Of a stretch of 64,000 nt of DNA, positions 10,234 to 21,842 are shown one piece after another (the stretch's first letter is position 1; the number at the start of each line of letters is the position of its first letter). The notes beneath the pieces are model-generated. The model ran no database searches and was not told where the DNA came from. It was given only the letters and a program-made list of their open reading frames with translations. The DNA is from Prostheceraeus crozeri (taxonomy: Eukaryota; Platyhelminthes; Polycladida; Euryleptidae): positions 124,001 through 188,000 of the forward strand of contig CAJQUW010003408.1 in the NCBI GenBank assembly GCA_907163375.1, given 5' to 3'. Position numbers and translations under genes: made by a program.

Positions 10234-13052
10234 TCATGAAAGACTAAAGTCAGTTCGCCTTTTATACTTGTTGGCGAACACATCTATCACATGCTTAATG
10301 TCAATTTTAATTTCTGGGTGGATGTACATTAAGGCAAGTCCAGTCAAACGTTCATCTGACATTCTTGATCGCAGATAATCCTTCAGCAATTTCATGGCAC
10401 TAAAGGCCCTTTCTTCAGAACAGGTTGTTACCGGAATCGTGCAAAATATCTGGAGCATCTTCTTGATAGTGGGCAACCTGAAATATATTCAAAAAATGTG
10501 CATAAGTTTGTGTTAAATATATTCAAATCATGAATCATAAATTATTCCATGAATTATTAATTATTGTCCTGTAATTATTAATCCTGAATTATTAGTCCTG
10601 TCCTGTAATTAGTCATTTTGTAAATTTCATTGTGAAATTAACATAGCATTTTAAACACAAATGAAAGCAAGTCTGACAAGTAGGGCCTAGACCTAGGGCC
10701 TTTACTGTCAATATTTTCAATTGCAATAGGGCCTACTAGGTATGTAGCCTACTAAAAGTACATTGAATGCGGAAATTATTGAAAGATCATACTAGATCAC
10801 AGTGAATCGCTAGCAAACTGAATTGTATTTTGTAGCTTTTTAGTCATACACTTCTATGTGATTACTTACCTTTCGGGCACTAAATCAAGAGCTTCCAAAG
10901 GTGTAGTTGGGGTGTGATTTCCACTTTGGCAGAATCGCTACCAATTGAGGAATTAAATCCGCACCTCCTCTTCATTTGGTGAGCCCAAAATTGTCTTGTA
11001 CATTTCGAAGGCTGGGAGGAGATTATTCCATGTACTCGAGTTGAAGTTGGACGGAATCAGGGCAGTCATCTTTGATACCAGTGTGAAATGGGATGAAAAG
11101 CGAGATCGAAAAGATTCAAGTATGGTATCAAGATACGGAAACCAAATAGCTCTCCTGAAGTATTGGTCTTCATTAGCAGAAGGCACATTGGTTCGATGCG
11201 TTTGCCGGAGTGCAAGGCGTGGTACATGGATAGTAGCTCCCACAGATCTTCCTAGCCTCTTAGCTGCTTCGAAGGGTCCATGGGCTTCATCTGTCCATTC
11301 CGCATCATCCTTGCGCCATGTTTCCAAAGTAGATATGACGAAATCGACGTTTTCCACCGCGTTAACCAAGTCTTGGTTGACAGTTTGCAGATATCTTGAG
11401 ACGGATGCGGTCAGAGCCATAACCTTATGGGCACAAGAGAGAGCTACGATGAATGTGGGCTCGGTGATTGAACGCAGGCAGGATCTTGAAGTGTCAGCAG
11501 TTTTACGGTCAGTGGAAGACAGGAGTCGTTCAAGACATTCAACTATGTGCCTATAATTACTGCAGAAAGTGAGCAGTGCGTCATGCCGTTGAATAAATCG
11601 TGTTTCACAAAATCCTTTCAGACTTTTCATTGAGCTTCCAGCTTCTGAGAGAATTTCCCGGAGAGCTTCTCTTCTTTTGCCGCAGTCATTGAAGAAGTTA
11701 GTGGCGTCTTTCACTGATTGAAACATATCTCGAATTTCTAGGACCTCATTTGACGAGTTTGGGACTAAATTCAACACATGACTGCTGCAATGAACATAGA
11801 TCGCAGAGGGACACATTTCCTAGATCCGTTGTTGAACCCCGCTCACATGGCCTGACATGGTTGATGCTCCATCAAGTCCCTGACCTACCAAATAATCCAG
11901 ATCAAAGATTTTGGATTTCAAATTGTCCATTATTTCATTTGCAAGATTCTCCGCAGAAAGATCGATCACGCTTTTGAACTTCATAAATTCCTCTCTTATT
12001 CTATTGATTCCATTTTCTCGGCTTACAAATCTGACGCATAGGCAGAGCTGTTCTTTGTGAGAAGAGTCTGTGGTCTCGTCTGCAATTATGTAGAAGTATC
12101 GGGATTCATCGATATCATTCTTTATGCTTCTGAATACAGAGTCTCCACATATTTCAATCAATTCATTTTGCGTCGTCTTTGATATGTAAGTCGCATTCTT
12201 GTTTGCCTTTTCTAGATGTTCTTTGAGGACATTATCTCCCGCGTCGATCCGATATGCCAGCAGAGCTCTAAAGTTGCCATCTTCCTTTTCTATTTCTTTA
12301 CTCAGATCCAGCTGTCCATGATCGCGATGTCCATGGAGTGCTATTCCGATCCTTCCGCACAGAATTATTGTTTTGATGATGATTATCAGGCGATTTCTTG
12401 AGTCTTTGACATTCTGTCTGTGCTGGCTATTTATCTGAGAATAGACATCCATCGATGGTTTGTTCAAGATTTGCAGGAACAGGTTAGCGAATTCTTGTGA
12501 GGCTTTGTGATACTCCGTAGATAGATGGCACGAAAGATATCCTCCTGCTCCAGTGAGATGGCTGTATTTGTTAAGGGGAGATGCTACTAGCAGACCAGGT
12601 TCTGTTAATTTTCCTCTGTTGTTCTTGCTGTTTCACCTCAAAATTCCTTGCTGAATTCCTTGCTGAATTCCCAAGTAGACTCTTTGTGGACGCTTGCCAC
12701 CTTTCTGCGTGAAGGGAAAATCGAATTCCTTTGTTGGCATCCAATGCTCAGTTAGTAGACTCTGCTTGGTAGATTTATCCAATCTTGTCACCATACTTGA
12801 ATCTTTTTGACTTTTCTTAAAGACTATATCATTGTCTGAGCACAATGTCATATGCTCGCTTGAAGATGGAGGTGTTGATGTGGAAGAAGTGACACAAGTA
12901 GTGGGCCTGTTGCATGGAGCGTCATCCGATACTGTTGTCACACTGATGCTGTTGTCCACAGTGGATGTATTGGGTTTGGATGATGGGCCTACTCCCTTTG
13001 AGAAGAAGTCGGAAATTAATCGCATTTTCTTCTTTGGCACCTCACCAGACAT
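10234..13052 (-). pseudogene. hAT transposase (DUF4371/ZMYM1-like), inactivated
   Basis: The coding order is as follows. An N-terminal segment starts MSGEVPKKKMRLISDFF (13052 downward, behind a TTTACAG acceptor). A TTF/BED-like zinc-finger segment follows (about 12630-12470, with LSCHLSTEYHKAS). The DUF4371 catalytic region (12467-10953) contains ADETTDSSHKEQL and later HCSSHVLNL and ETRFIQRHDALL. An intron at about 10478-10869 has a GTAAGT donor and TTTCAG acceptor. The hAT dimerisation domain (10477-10234) contains CTIPVTTCSEERAFSAMK and MSDERLTGLALMYIH. A TAG at 11820-11822 interrupts the frame where CAG is expected; further stops follow the EEEVRI segment, and there is a break around 12630. 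Excision activity would have to come from another copy. Confidence 0.85.
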
Positions 13053-13619
13053 ACTTGCTGTAAATGAAATGAAATGAAACTTAGGCCTAGTTAGCTTATG
13101 AAAGAATAAAGACTAGTTCCCAAACAAAATGCATGTAGTCTTGAGCCGACATGTACATGTACAATGTTGTACATGTAATGTACAATTGTATATGCATGTC
13201 CATGGATAATGGATAACATAGGCCTACAGTAGCTACTAGTTTCAAATAAATGGCATATTGTATTATAAGCTTATACATGTATTATGCATGCTTATACATG
13301 GTAATACAAATACTATGTAGTTGCCAGGTTGTCGTCTGCTTTTGCAATCTACTTTGTTCTAAAGAATTTGCCTTCGTTCTTATGCCTTATTACAAGAAAC
13401 AGTCTCATAGGTCTCATAGCTAACTTTTGTCCAAAATTTTATTTTTACTGATTTTTCTTTGGAATTTTATAAATCTGATGTGAAGAGCAAATTACTCTTC
13501 ATTTTTTGTGTATTCTTGTGGAAAATCAACGATGAACAAAATAGTTGAAAAAATTGGCTGTGAGACTTCCTGCTAATGTACGTGTAACCTCAGCGACTTC
13601 TAAAAAGTAACTGGAAATA

Positions 13620-14150
13620 CAAGTTCAAATTTCACCCCTAACTTAACTACTTCCGAGATGAGACGCGCTACTGACTCATGACCGGAGCTGCTGGCGAATC
13701 GATCGCAACTTTAAACTTCCGTCTCCACTCTCAGGTCGGTCCTTCTCAGATGGCATCCGATCAGGGTACCTGCTAGCTTCTCAGACTGTCAAAGTTGTTG
13801 CTTTCGACACTACACCCAGGCAGGTCATCCGGACGAAGTAGGGGAGGAGTTCTAAATTTGCTATTAAAACATACAGAAAGTGGTGGCCAGCCGTCACTGG
13901 GGTCATCCTACTTCTCATGGCCAAGTCGGTGGTACACTAAGCCCTTGAGTTATTCTTGAGTTAAGCTTTGATAGTGGAGCTCTTCCGCTTTGCCACCAAA
14001 GAGGAACACCCAGGCAGTTACCCGGGGCCGAGGTCCCTCACGCTGGAGTTAGTCGAATCTGCTGTCAGAAACGACGCAGCGACAGGGCTTCTGGTGCCGC
14101 TGAGGGGGTTACCCCATACCGTATTGTACCACCGACCTTGAATGTGAATG
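13620..14150. other. GC-rich block inside the hAT 5' region
   Basis: This block is clearly richer in G+C than its surroundings. Two related words occur in opposite orientation (aagtcggtggtaca near 13923 and tgtaccaccgacctt near 14125), and cacccaggcag occurs twice (near 13807 and 14008). It may be a nested SINE-like or LTR-like insert or a structured RNA. I compared it mentally with 5S, U1 and tRNA sequences and saw no match. Confidence 0.25.
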
Positions 14151-14835
14151 CATCATTTCATCATCTTCATCTTCAAAATTTGAATACTTACTTCTTTAAA
14201 TCAAAATAACCAATGATGAAGGATAGATAGGGATGAAAGTTTGCACGAAAAGTAGCAGCAGCAATTCAACTTGGCTCTCCTCTCAGTTGACATCGTTTAT
14301 AAAGCTATCAAGAACGAATAATGCAAGAATGTTGAATCATGCGTTCTCATTGGAAATTCAGGAACAAGTGGATAGCTCACTCGCCACTCGCCGCTCGCGC
14401 AATTCGGTTGGTCGTCAGGTCCAGAATCACTTATTCAACGTAAACGAAATCTTGCCGGAGTTGATAGGAATAACATCTGCAAATTACATAATTCAAGTGG
14501 AACTTCTAAAATCGGCATTAAACAGCAGGTCACCTGCGCCTCGTGCGTCAGAGATGCTACAGTTGAATGTAAGCAAACTTCAGCAGAGACCTCTTCATTC
14601 CTTGGTTAGAGGTTCTCGCCTTTCCTTAATTCATTTCTCCATGCTGATAAGAAATCCAGAGGTTTATTATATAATAACGAGAGAAACTGGGCCAAATATG
14701 TTTCAGACTACGATCATTATTTGTACTTTTAAAGAACTAATTGCCAAAATGTATTGCCTGCATTTACAATCCACAATCAAGTTTGAACTGGTGGGGGGGG
14801 ATGCATCCCTGCATTCCCCCTTGGGTCCGCCACTG

Positions 14836-14843
14836 GATGTAGT
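14836..14843. repeat. hAT target-site duplication, right (GATGTAGT)
   Basis: Exact copy of 9646-9653. Copy B has this octamer only once at the matching place. Confidence 0.9.
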
Positions 14844-14949
14844 CCCTAATCACACCTCAAAGACTTTGTCGATGAAAACGTAGCGAACAAAATTCATTCG
14901 TAAACTCTACTGCATCTGTTATCTTTTTCCTATCACATCTGAGACATAG

Positions 14950-15630
14950 CATGAATGACACAGTTCTAACAAGAAAAAAAGTTCGAAAAACTTTTTGTGC
15001 GAATTTTAACACCAAACCTTGATAGAAGTTTGTTTCACATGTTTCTGAGCAACTTTGGTCAAAACATCACTTTTGACAAAGTTCGACTAGAGGGGGGTGT
15101 TTTTTCATCGAAACATCACCGACACAACTTTTGACGAGAAACACGATGGGAGGGGTCTCGGAGCTCAATTCTGACATTTTTAAATTTCTTTTTTTTTCAC
15201 GAAAAAATCCTAAGTGTCGGAGCCCCATAGTGAAGAAAATTTTCGAAAAAAATTTTTGTGGGAATTTCAACGCCAAACCTTGACTGAAGTTTGTCTCACT
15301 CTTAGCTTTCAAACGAGCTATTGCACGACTTTCTACGATCACTCCCACCCAAGTTGGAAGCTTGACAGGAGAGGGGGGTGTTTTTTCATCGACACATCAC
15401 CGACCCAACTTTTGACGGGAAGCACGATGGGAAGGGTCTCGGAGCTCCATTCTAACATAGGAACGGTTTCCTCCACTCGGTCCGATCATCCCCAGAACAT
15501 CCTTGGCGCCACATCACTGATGTCCGCCTGATGACTCATCGCTGCTCATTTTGCACTTGTTTTTGTCACGGGCTTTTCCATGACTCATCGCTGCTCACTT
15601 TGCACTTGTTTTTGGCATGGGCTTACTACT
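14950..15630. repeat. right terminal repeat of Polinton copy A
   Basis: About two tandem units of roughly 300 bp are present, each containing gaggggggtgttttttcatcg and caccgac...aacttttgacg. The unit shares the core gagctattgcacgactttc followed by tacgatc and aagttggaag with the copy B terminal repeat, but is otherwise diverged. The last 150 bp contain tgatgactcatcgctgctca-type repeats and end in TTACTACT at 15630. Confidence 0.7.
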
Positions 15631-16047
15631 GCCGATCGAAGAATTACACTCCATGATCAATGTGTCTGGCTGAAGGCTTTGGGTTTGGAGGGTCGGAGCG
15701 AGTAAGTGAAATTTCTAAGGGTGGCTCAGTCATTGCGGTTAATGACTGTGTTGGATCATCAAATTGCAATTCGCATATGTACAATCTGCTGCTCTAACCT
15801 AACTGTGGTCATTCAGTACGTTGTGGCTTATTAATCAATTCACTTTTTCATTTGGCTCTATAAAACTGCTATAATGCATGGTGTTTCAATTGATAGACAG
15901 GCTCTCCTTTGTTGTTTTTGATGATTATAGTACAATATACTGTTTGTTTCTGAGATTTCAAATGATAAACCTAAATGCAATCCGCTTAAACATTGAAAGC
16001 AAAAGCCAATTATCATTATTGCTATTATTCACAAGAGTTTTTGCAAA
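15631..16047. other. spacer between copy A and the GPCR gene
   Basis: AT-rich DNA with no ORF or repeat I can support. It is the 3' flank of the GPCR gene and the target side of copy A. Confidence 0.4.
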
Positions 16048-17262
16048 CTATTGTTTTCTGAATATTGATAGATCTGGCATATCAGTAAAACTAGGATGTG
16101 ACATATACAGCGAATCAATAGAACTATGATGCGATTCATCCGAATTTTCAGATGATTCAAAACTAATGGAGGTATCATCATTCGCTACGTTTCTGACAAA
16201 TGATGTATATGTAGTATAATTTCCTGCAGTTGGAACAGTTAAGCATTTCCATCTGACCGCAGTTAATAGCAAACAAGGGCACTTCTTCAGGTAAGAATAC
16301 GTGATTCTATCACTCTGAGTTTTGAATGCTTCGGTAAAATAGTACAGTATACAAAAGGTAATACATTTTGGAAGTAACGATAAAAGATCAAATGCAAGAT
16401 GCTCAATCCAGTGCCGTGTCAGCCATCTGTACAATGCAATGTGCATAAAAAATACTACATTTCCAGGAATCAGAAGTATAAATGAAACAGCATTGTTATG
16501 TAAAGCTGATGACGCATATCTTTCAGTAACTGTTTCCTTTACTGTTAGTCGCCGTGTTTTCCTATTGGTGCAACATGAACAAATCGTCAAAATTAATATT
16601 GCAAAAAATGGTAACACGTAGGAAACAAAGATTGACATCATTTCCGCGATGACAGGCGCACCTGTACGAGTGCGTCTACATCTGTAAGTGACAGTGCCGT
16701 TTCGTAATTTCAAACTTAATTCACTTGAGCTTGCACGAAAAATAAAGTTGGAGCACATTGTAATCGAGCACATTGAAAGTACACAAAATAGCACTTTGCG
16801 TCTGGTTAGTTTTCGAAATTTGAGAGGATGATAAACTGCAATATATCTTGTTATGCATAAAAGAATAATTATAAGATTTGATGAACAGTAACACAGAGAT
16901 TGCATGCCAGCTAATGATTTGCAGATCACTCTATATGACATTTCGGGATGAATACCAAATCCTATTTTTAAAATGTACTTGATGAAGTATATTGTTAGAA
17001 CACCGTTGTCAAACATCACCTCAGTCATAATGAGAATGATATTGAGTTTGCCAAGAATGTCTTTTGATTTCCTTAATCGCATCTTCATAATTAGAAATAC
17101 TCTGAAATTTGAAACACTTCCTATCAAGCACATCAATATTGTCGTAATTAAAACTACCAATTGGAAAGGAGTGCTGCTCTGTCTGAAATCACCGTCGGAG
17201 TGCACCATTTCGGTCATCATATGGTACGGATAGCTGATTTGCAATCCAGGTTGACGACGCAT
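16048..17262 (-). CDS. orphan rhodopsin-like G-protein-coupled receptor, single exon
   Basis: This is a 404-aa protein with seven hydrophobic segments: about residues 33-60 (PFQLVVLITTILMC), 70-95, 110-145, 155-178, 205-230, 255-285 and 290-320. TM3 ends in ITRYIAVYHPLK, a DRY-like motif with Thr in place of the acidic residue. A Cys at the TM3 entry (VICKSLAG) and one in loop 2 (TYRCRRT) would form the usual disulphide. TM7 ends ITFCILYYFTEAF, lacking a standard NPxxY. The C-tail is long and rich in Ser. It resembles the lineage-expanded orphan class A receptors of marine deuterostomes; the ligand is unknown. The start MRRQPGLQ is the first ATG of the frame and a later ATG (MMTEMVHS) is possible. 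It is the only clear host gene. Confidence 0.78.
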   Translation of the reverse strand: MRRQPGLQISYPYHMMTEMVHSDGDFRQSSTPFQLVVLITTILMCLIGSVSNFRVFLIMKMRLRKSKDILGKLNIILIMTEVMFDNGVLTIYFIKYILKIGFGIHPEMSYRVICKSLAGMQSLCYCSSNLIIILLCITRYIAVYHPLKFRKLTRRKVLFCVLSMCSITMCSNFIFRASSSELSLKLRNGTVTYRCRRTRTGAPVIAEMMSIFVSYVLPFFAILILTICSCCTNRKTRRLTVKETVTERYASSALHNNAVSFILLIPGNVVFFMHIALYRWLTRHWIEHLAFDLLSLLPKCITFCILYYFTEAFKTQSDRITYSYLKKCPCLLLTAVRWKCLTVPTAGNYTTYTSFVRNVANDDTSISFESSENSDESHHSSIDSLYMSHPSFTDMPDLSIFRKQ

Positions 17263-19574
17263 AACTTCTGAGAGGTCGAGATAAGCTTCGTATAGGATAC
17301 CAAACGATATTTGAAAGCATTTTCAACATAACAAACGACGGCCGCAGGCAGGCAAATCTGATGGTTTCCGTTTGCTATGTACATAATACACGGAATGTAA
17401 CCCACTCTGACGATGAATTGCCTTGATATCTACTTAAAATTCTCACTATGTATTTCTCCGGCTAAAAGACAATAGATATGTCAAAGTAATAATGTTTTAT
17501 AACATTGAAAGGAAGGCATAGTACTATGTCATCTGCATCACGTTTCTTGGATCTCATTGCTTAGAATTGTTGCATGTTGTAGCATGTCCACGGCTTTGAA
17601 AATTTGCATTTTATGGCAGCTGTGTGGTGCAGCCACAATTGATCCATCATTCGAAGGGGAGCTGGAATCAAAACAGAATTATTATAACTAGAACAATTAT
17701 AATTGTTAAGAAATTTGTGGAACATGTAGTCAATGAAGTAAAGTCAAGAAATCTATTATTATATTTTCTATCATATTCTGCTGCAATTAAGTCTCCTACA
17801 ATTTGTATTTTGGAATTAAATAATAAGCATCATATGATGTACGTAACTATTAATTGTTATCAACTAATAAATAAAAGATGGAATACGTTCGGTTGTCAGT
17901 TTATATTACTTAAATGAGTTGCACCATAAACTTAATAGCTCAAGCTTTTGGTGTTGAATCAAAAATACTAATGGACTATTATAGAAAGATAGAAATACAA
18001 AGAGGCAAATGTCTCTGCATGGGCAGCATATACAAAATATACATGCATATTTTGCATATTTACATGACTGATTTCATTTTCGCTATTTGATACTCATACC
18101 CTATGCACTATTGTTCGCTAGCCATCATAAATACACTCCAGCCATTATACGACTTTGAATGTGTTTTGTTATACAGGCCTAGATATAAATCTCTAGATGT
18201 CACAAAAAATGAACTATTTTCAGGTCAAAAAATTGCGAATTCTAGTATTGGCATGTAATTAAATTAATGCAAATGCAATTCATGTTCACTTTAATGCATT
18301 TAGCAGTTTAGAATTTAGATATTTATATGGCAAGAACAAATATGATGAAAAACTTACTTTGTGCTGTTGAGGTGGTCGTAAACTCAAGGTAGAACCATTC
18401 GCTCATCGTCCTTTCGCTTAGTTCAGATAACATCGTTATAGAAAGCATGATAGATTTCCATGTGGGAAGTGGATACAGATCACCATTTTGTTTCTTGAGC
18501 TCTATGAAGAAGCAGTCCAACAGATAGTTCATCTCCATCATTTGATAGGTAATCCTTATTCAGTTCTCTTGATACCTTCCTCTGGTAGTCACGAGCCACT
18601 TTCCATTACTCATGCCTTCGCTTGAATCAGTTGAAGTAAAGCGTGACTTTTCTGTCGTCTCATTTTTGAGTCTTCTTTCAATTCCTTTCTTATTTGATCC
18701 TACCCTTTTCTACTGCTTTTCCTCAATGTCAAAGTTAAGCAGCTAAACATCAAAGTCCACTACTGCATAGTTGATGGCCGTGATCTTCCTCTCCTATTTC
18801 ATAAAAGAATCGACTATATTTGACCCATCTTGTGGAATTCTTAGATTTCCATGAGCATTTATTGCTTCTTGTATTTCTCCGTGAATTCAAATTCAAGCAT
18901 TTCTCCGCCGAGATCACTGTGATATTTACGATATTATTGAGTTTGTGTTTCATTGAAATATCTAAGTTTTTAATAAAAATGGATCTATAGAGAGCGACAT
19001 AGATCTAGAATTATGGATTGGATCTGGGATTTAATGTCTTATCGTGGGTTACAGATCAGTAACCTAGCTGTCTACTCGGAGCTTAATTCTGCGCCATTTG
19101 ATCAATACACAAGACAGAAATCGTGAATTATTGCTGTCGCAGTTTATGGAGCATAACATACCACCAAGCAAAGTCCGCAGGTATTAGCACCAATGGACAA
19201 TGGCAGATTACAGTATGCGCTCAACTAAGATGGAATTCGTCGATGGACCCAAGAAAAAACAAGCTTCTATTAATCTATTTCGCAAAATTTTGAAACAATT
19301 CTTTTATGCGCTTATAGCGACACACTAACAAACCTTCTCCGTTGAATACCAGCTCTTCAAACTGTGTATATGTGATATTTAGTCATTTAAGAATCCATGC
19401 AAATTTCCGTGTGATATTTTTCATATAATACACTGAAATCACTGGAAGACCAGATATATCTGCACTAAAGTATGCGTTATTGAGAAATATCATATTATAA
19501 ATTTATTCATATCAGAGGACAAGTCAAGTTTTCATGGTAAGTCATTACAAAAGAACGAGGTCGAGGAGGAAAAG
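17263..19574. other. AT-rich spacer
   Basis: No gene, repeat array or transposon terminus seen. The short ORFs here (for example 17624-17917, 18323-18541 and 18750-18953) have no recognisable motif and look random. Confidence 0.4.
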
Positions 19575-20656
19575 TTGGTCACCATAATGCTTTGCCAGCG
19601 AGGCGAATGCTGAGGGCGTTACCACGCAAGACAGCTATCGCGATCCTTTGTTGGAGCCATACAGTTTCTCGTGTGTCGCTCGTGGTTTCAGAAAGGCGGT
19701 GGCCGAGTTCTTTTATGAAGCGGCTTGTGGTCTTCCCATATACACCGAAGGTTTCAACCGCTACTGGCTCGAAAATGAAAGGCCCATTGATGATGGTCGA
19801 ATATTTTGTGCGCTTTGCATTTTCGGCAGCTGAGGCAGAAGATCCGGCTTCCATGGTTGAGTCGATCAGGTGTGATTGTGCGAACGTGTCGACGCATGTG
19901 AAGTCCCACACTAGCGGTTTCCATGTCGAAGAGGGAAAGTTGACATCCCATCTGTTGACATACCGCCACAACGGCATTGGTGAGGTACACAAATCAGTGC
20001 TCCGACCCTTTGTCCGATAGCGATCTGGAAAGCATTGTCGTCCAAATGCGTACCCAGTGATGAAACAGGATAAGCAGACAACCAAGAACCACTTTATGAT
20101 CTTTTGGCACGATCAAACTGGTTGGCGTGGGCCAACAGAATGTCAAAATGATGCTCTTGTCGAATATTGTCCCACATTTCTTGCTTAGCAAAATCCTTGG
20201 AAGATGGAAACTGAAGACCAAGAGATTGCCATTCTATCTTCGCTTCCTCTATGAAAAAAGACGCAGGCAAGTCCACAACAATTTGTAAAATAGACTTCGC
20301 CAGATCCTCTGTAGAATGTAAGGAAGATAAGAAAGCTGGAAGAGCAATATCACTAGGACGTCGAATTTCTAAACCACCATGCTTCGTTGACAAAACAGCC
20401 TAAGATAAACTGGAACCTATGAAATCAACATAAGCAGTCCTCTTCAATCAATTGATGATGGTTGAATCCAAAGGTCAGCACATTTGTAGAGAGGAGTAGC
20501 TCTGAGCAAGTAAGTTAATTTTGGCACAGAAAAGCAATGTTTCAGTATGGAGAAGCCGGTATGCGAATCCAAGAGACCAACACGTTTCATCAGTATTTCA
20601 ACTTCATTATGCTTCTTTGATGTTACAGTAATAGAATAAAGACAGGTCCTGGACAC
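19575..20656 (-). pseudogene. LINE-type reverse transcriptase remnant (3' part)
   Basis: Segments in transcription order are as follows. At 20656-20444 there is a post-catalytic piece (FSILKHCFSVPKLTYLLRATP). At 20393-20094 comes GGLEIRRPSDIALPAFLSSL, typical of the region after the RT palm/thumb. Around 20000-20060 a zinc-knuckle-like PHQCRCG sits in another frame. At 19990-19579 there is an endonuclease-like C-terminal region (PLVWDFTCVDTFAQS, FIFEPVAVETFGV, RIAIAVLRGNA). At least two frameshifts separate these. The layout fits non-LTR elements with a C-terminal nuclease (R2/NeSL-like); the clade is uncertain. The 5' part, including the catalytic YADD region, is missing. Confidence 0.65.
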
Positions 20657-20659
20657 AAC

Positions 20660-21040
20660 AGAAAAAAAAATTAGTAATCTTAGGTACCCCTAAATTCATG
20701 AATTTTAACCATTTTTTAGGTTAAGAATCTCTAATTCATAAAATTATTGGTACCCACAATTTTATGATTTTTTTCAAATTTTTTCATAAATGGTATTTTT
20801 TAATTTTTCAATTTTCCACCAAAATCATGACTGTTCTAAGACAACGAAAAAATCATAAAAGTTAGGAATCTCTAATTTTGAGAATTATGATCTCCCCACC
20901 AAAATCATGACTGTTCTAAGACACAACATCAGAAAAAATGGTAATTTTAGGTACCCCTAAATTTATGAATTTTTAACCATTTTTATGTCTAAATCAGGTT
21001 AAGAACCCTCTAATTCATGAATTTAGGGGTATTTAAAATT
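20660..21040. repeat. AT-rich duplicated repeat flanking the Polinton fragment
   Basis: Words such as ggtacccctaaattcatgaa and aaaatcatgactgttctaag occur at least twice (about 20680 and 20945; about 20823 and 20901), giving an approximate 260-bp direct duplication. It adjoins the AT-rich Polinton fragment and may belong to its terminal region. Confidence 0.45.
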
Positions 21041-21167
21041 GTGTGTCTCAAAAAAATTTATTAAAAATGGAAGAAACAAAAATGGAAACCTCAGAAATGG
21101 AAGGAACTTTAAAAATGGAAGGAACTTCGAAAATATATCCTTCGCTATCACAATAAAAAACAAGTGA

Positions 21168-21770
21168 AATGAACATTGAAAAACACAAAGATAGAGTACG
21201 TTATATGAAAGATAAGGAATCACAATTATTATTAAGATTTTTAGAACATTATGATAAATTAAGAAAGAGATGATCTAAAGTCAAGAATGTAACACAAGGT
21301 ATTGGAATATTTTTAACAGTAAGTTTAGGTGCTTTAACAATTGTTATTTTTTCTGGTGCTCTTACAATTCCTATTATTGCTACTGCTTTAACAGGTACGG
21401 GCGTTTTTACAACTTCACTTGTTACAATGTTAGATAAATCTTCAATATCTAGGAAACGAAAATCATTAGGAAATAAACATTTACAAATTAAAGAAGTTTA
21501 TGATAAACTACATTATTATTTTCAATGAGTGTGAGATGATAATGTCATTGCGCTAGATGAAATTGAAAAATTTGATCAAATAGCTAATGAAGTCAATAAA
21601 ATATCATTTCATGATAAGAATAAACAGCTCGACAAAATTTCTAATGATGGTAAAATTTCTAGTGATGGCAAAATTTTTGATGAAGAAAATGATAAAAAAA
21701 TTTTAAAAGAAAACACTTTATTAAACAAAATTTTAAACGAAAAGATGTCAGACAACAAAGCAATAAAAAA
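21168..21770 (+). pseudogene. Polinton membrane/coiled-coil protein (fossil)
   Basis: The segment begins MNIEKHKDRVRY. A hydrophobic stretch (LTVSLGALTIVIFSGALTI and IIATALTGTGVF) is followed by charged helical sequence with ISRKRKSLGNKH. This layout matches a protein commonly found next to penton and ATPase genes in animal Polintons. It is broken a few times. Exact function in the family is not established. Confidence 0.5.
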
Positions 21771-21842
21771 ATAATTTGTTCAGCAAAATGTTTTTGTTGT
21801 ATTCCAATGTTACCACAAAATTCAAATATTATATTTTAAAAA

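Larger units (their letters stand above)
9654..14835 (-). mobile_element. hAT transposon nested in Polinton copy A
   Basis: The ends read CATTGGCGGACGCAG (left) and, inverted, CAGTGGCGGACCCAAG (right), a hAT-type terminus. Both sides carry the 8-bp duplication GATGTAGT (9646-9653 and 14836-14843), and the flanking element sequence joins perfectly when compared with copy B. The transposase is on the minus strand. At about 5.2 kb it is full length for this ZMYM1/DUF4371-like hAT type, but the gene is dead. It inserted after Polinton copy A and so dates later than it. Confidence 0.92.
1..15630. mobile_element. Polinton-like element, copy A (partial at window edge, carries a nested hAT)
   Basis: This is a fossil copy of the same element as copy B, in the opposite orientation. 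Its polymerase region runs rightward from the window edge to 3816 and a block of small genes runs leftward from 4776 to about 9653. A hAT transposon (9654-14835) interrupts it, after which the element resumes and ends in a terminal repeat whose last bases (GCTTACTACT, ending at 15630) match the copy B terminus GGTTACTACT. The other terminus is outside the window, so its target duplication (expected GCCGAT) cannot be checked. Small-gene proteins are about 90-100% identical to those of copy B by eye. The polymerase is broken about five times and a few small genes once or so each. Its terminal repeat differs strongly from that of copy B. Confidence 0.88.

Noticed and set aside
10996-11556. 186-codon plus-strand frame
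   Set aside because: Lies opposite the hAT transposase coding sequence, which has clear domain motifs on the minus strand.
13620-14150. Possible 5S rRNA, U1 snRNA or tRNA gene
   Set aside because: No match to the conserved boxes or sequences of these RNAs on either strand.
14233-14883. 216-codon open frame on the plus strand
   Set aside because: It crosses the hAT/Polinton junction at 14835 and has no motif; a chance frame.
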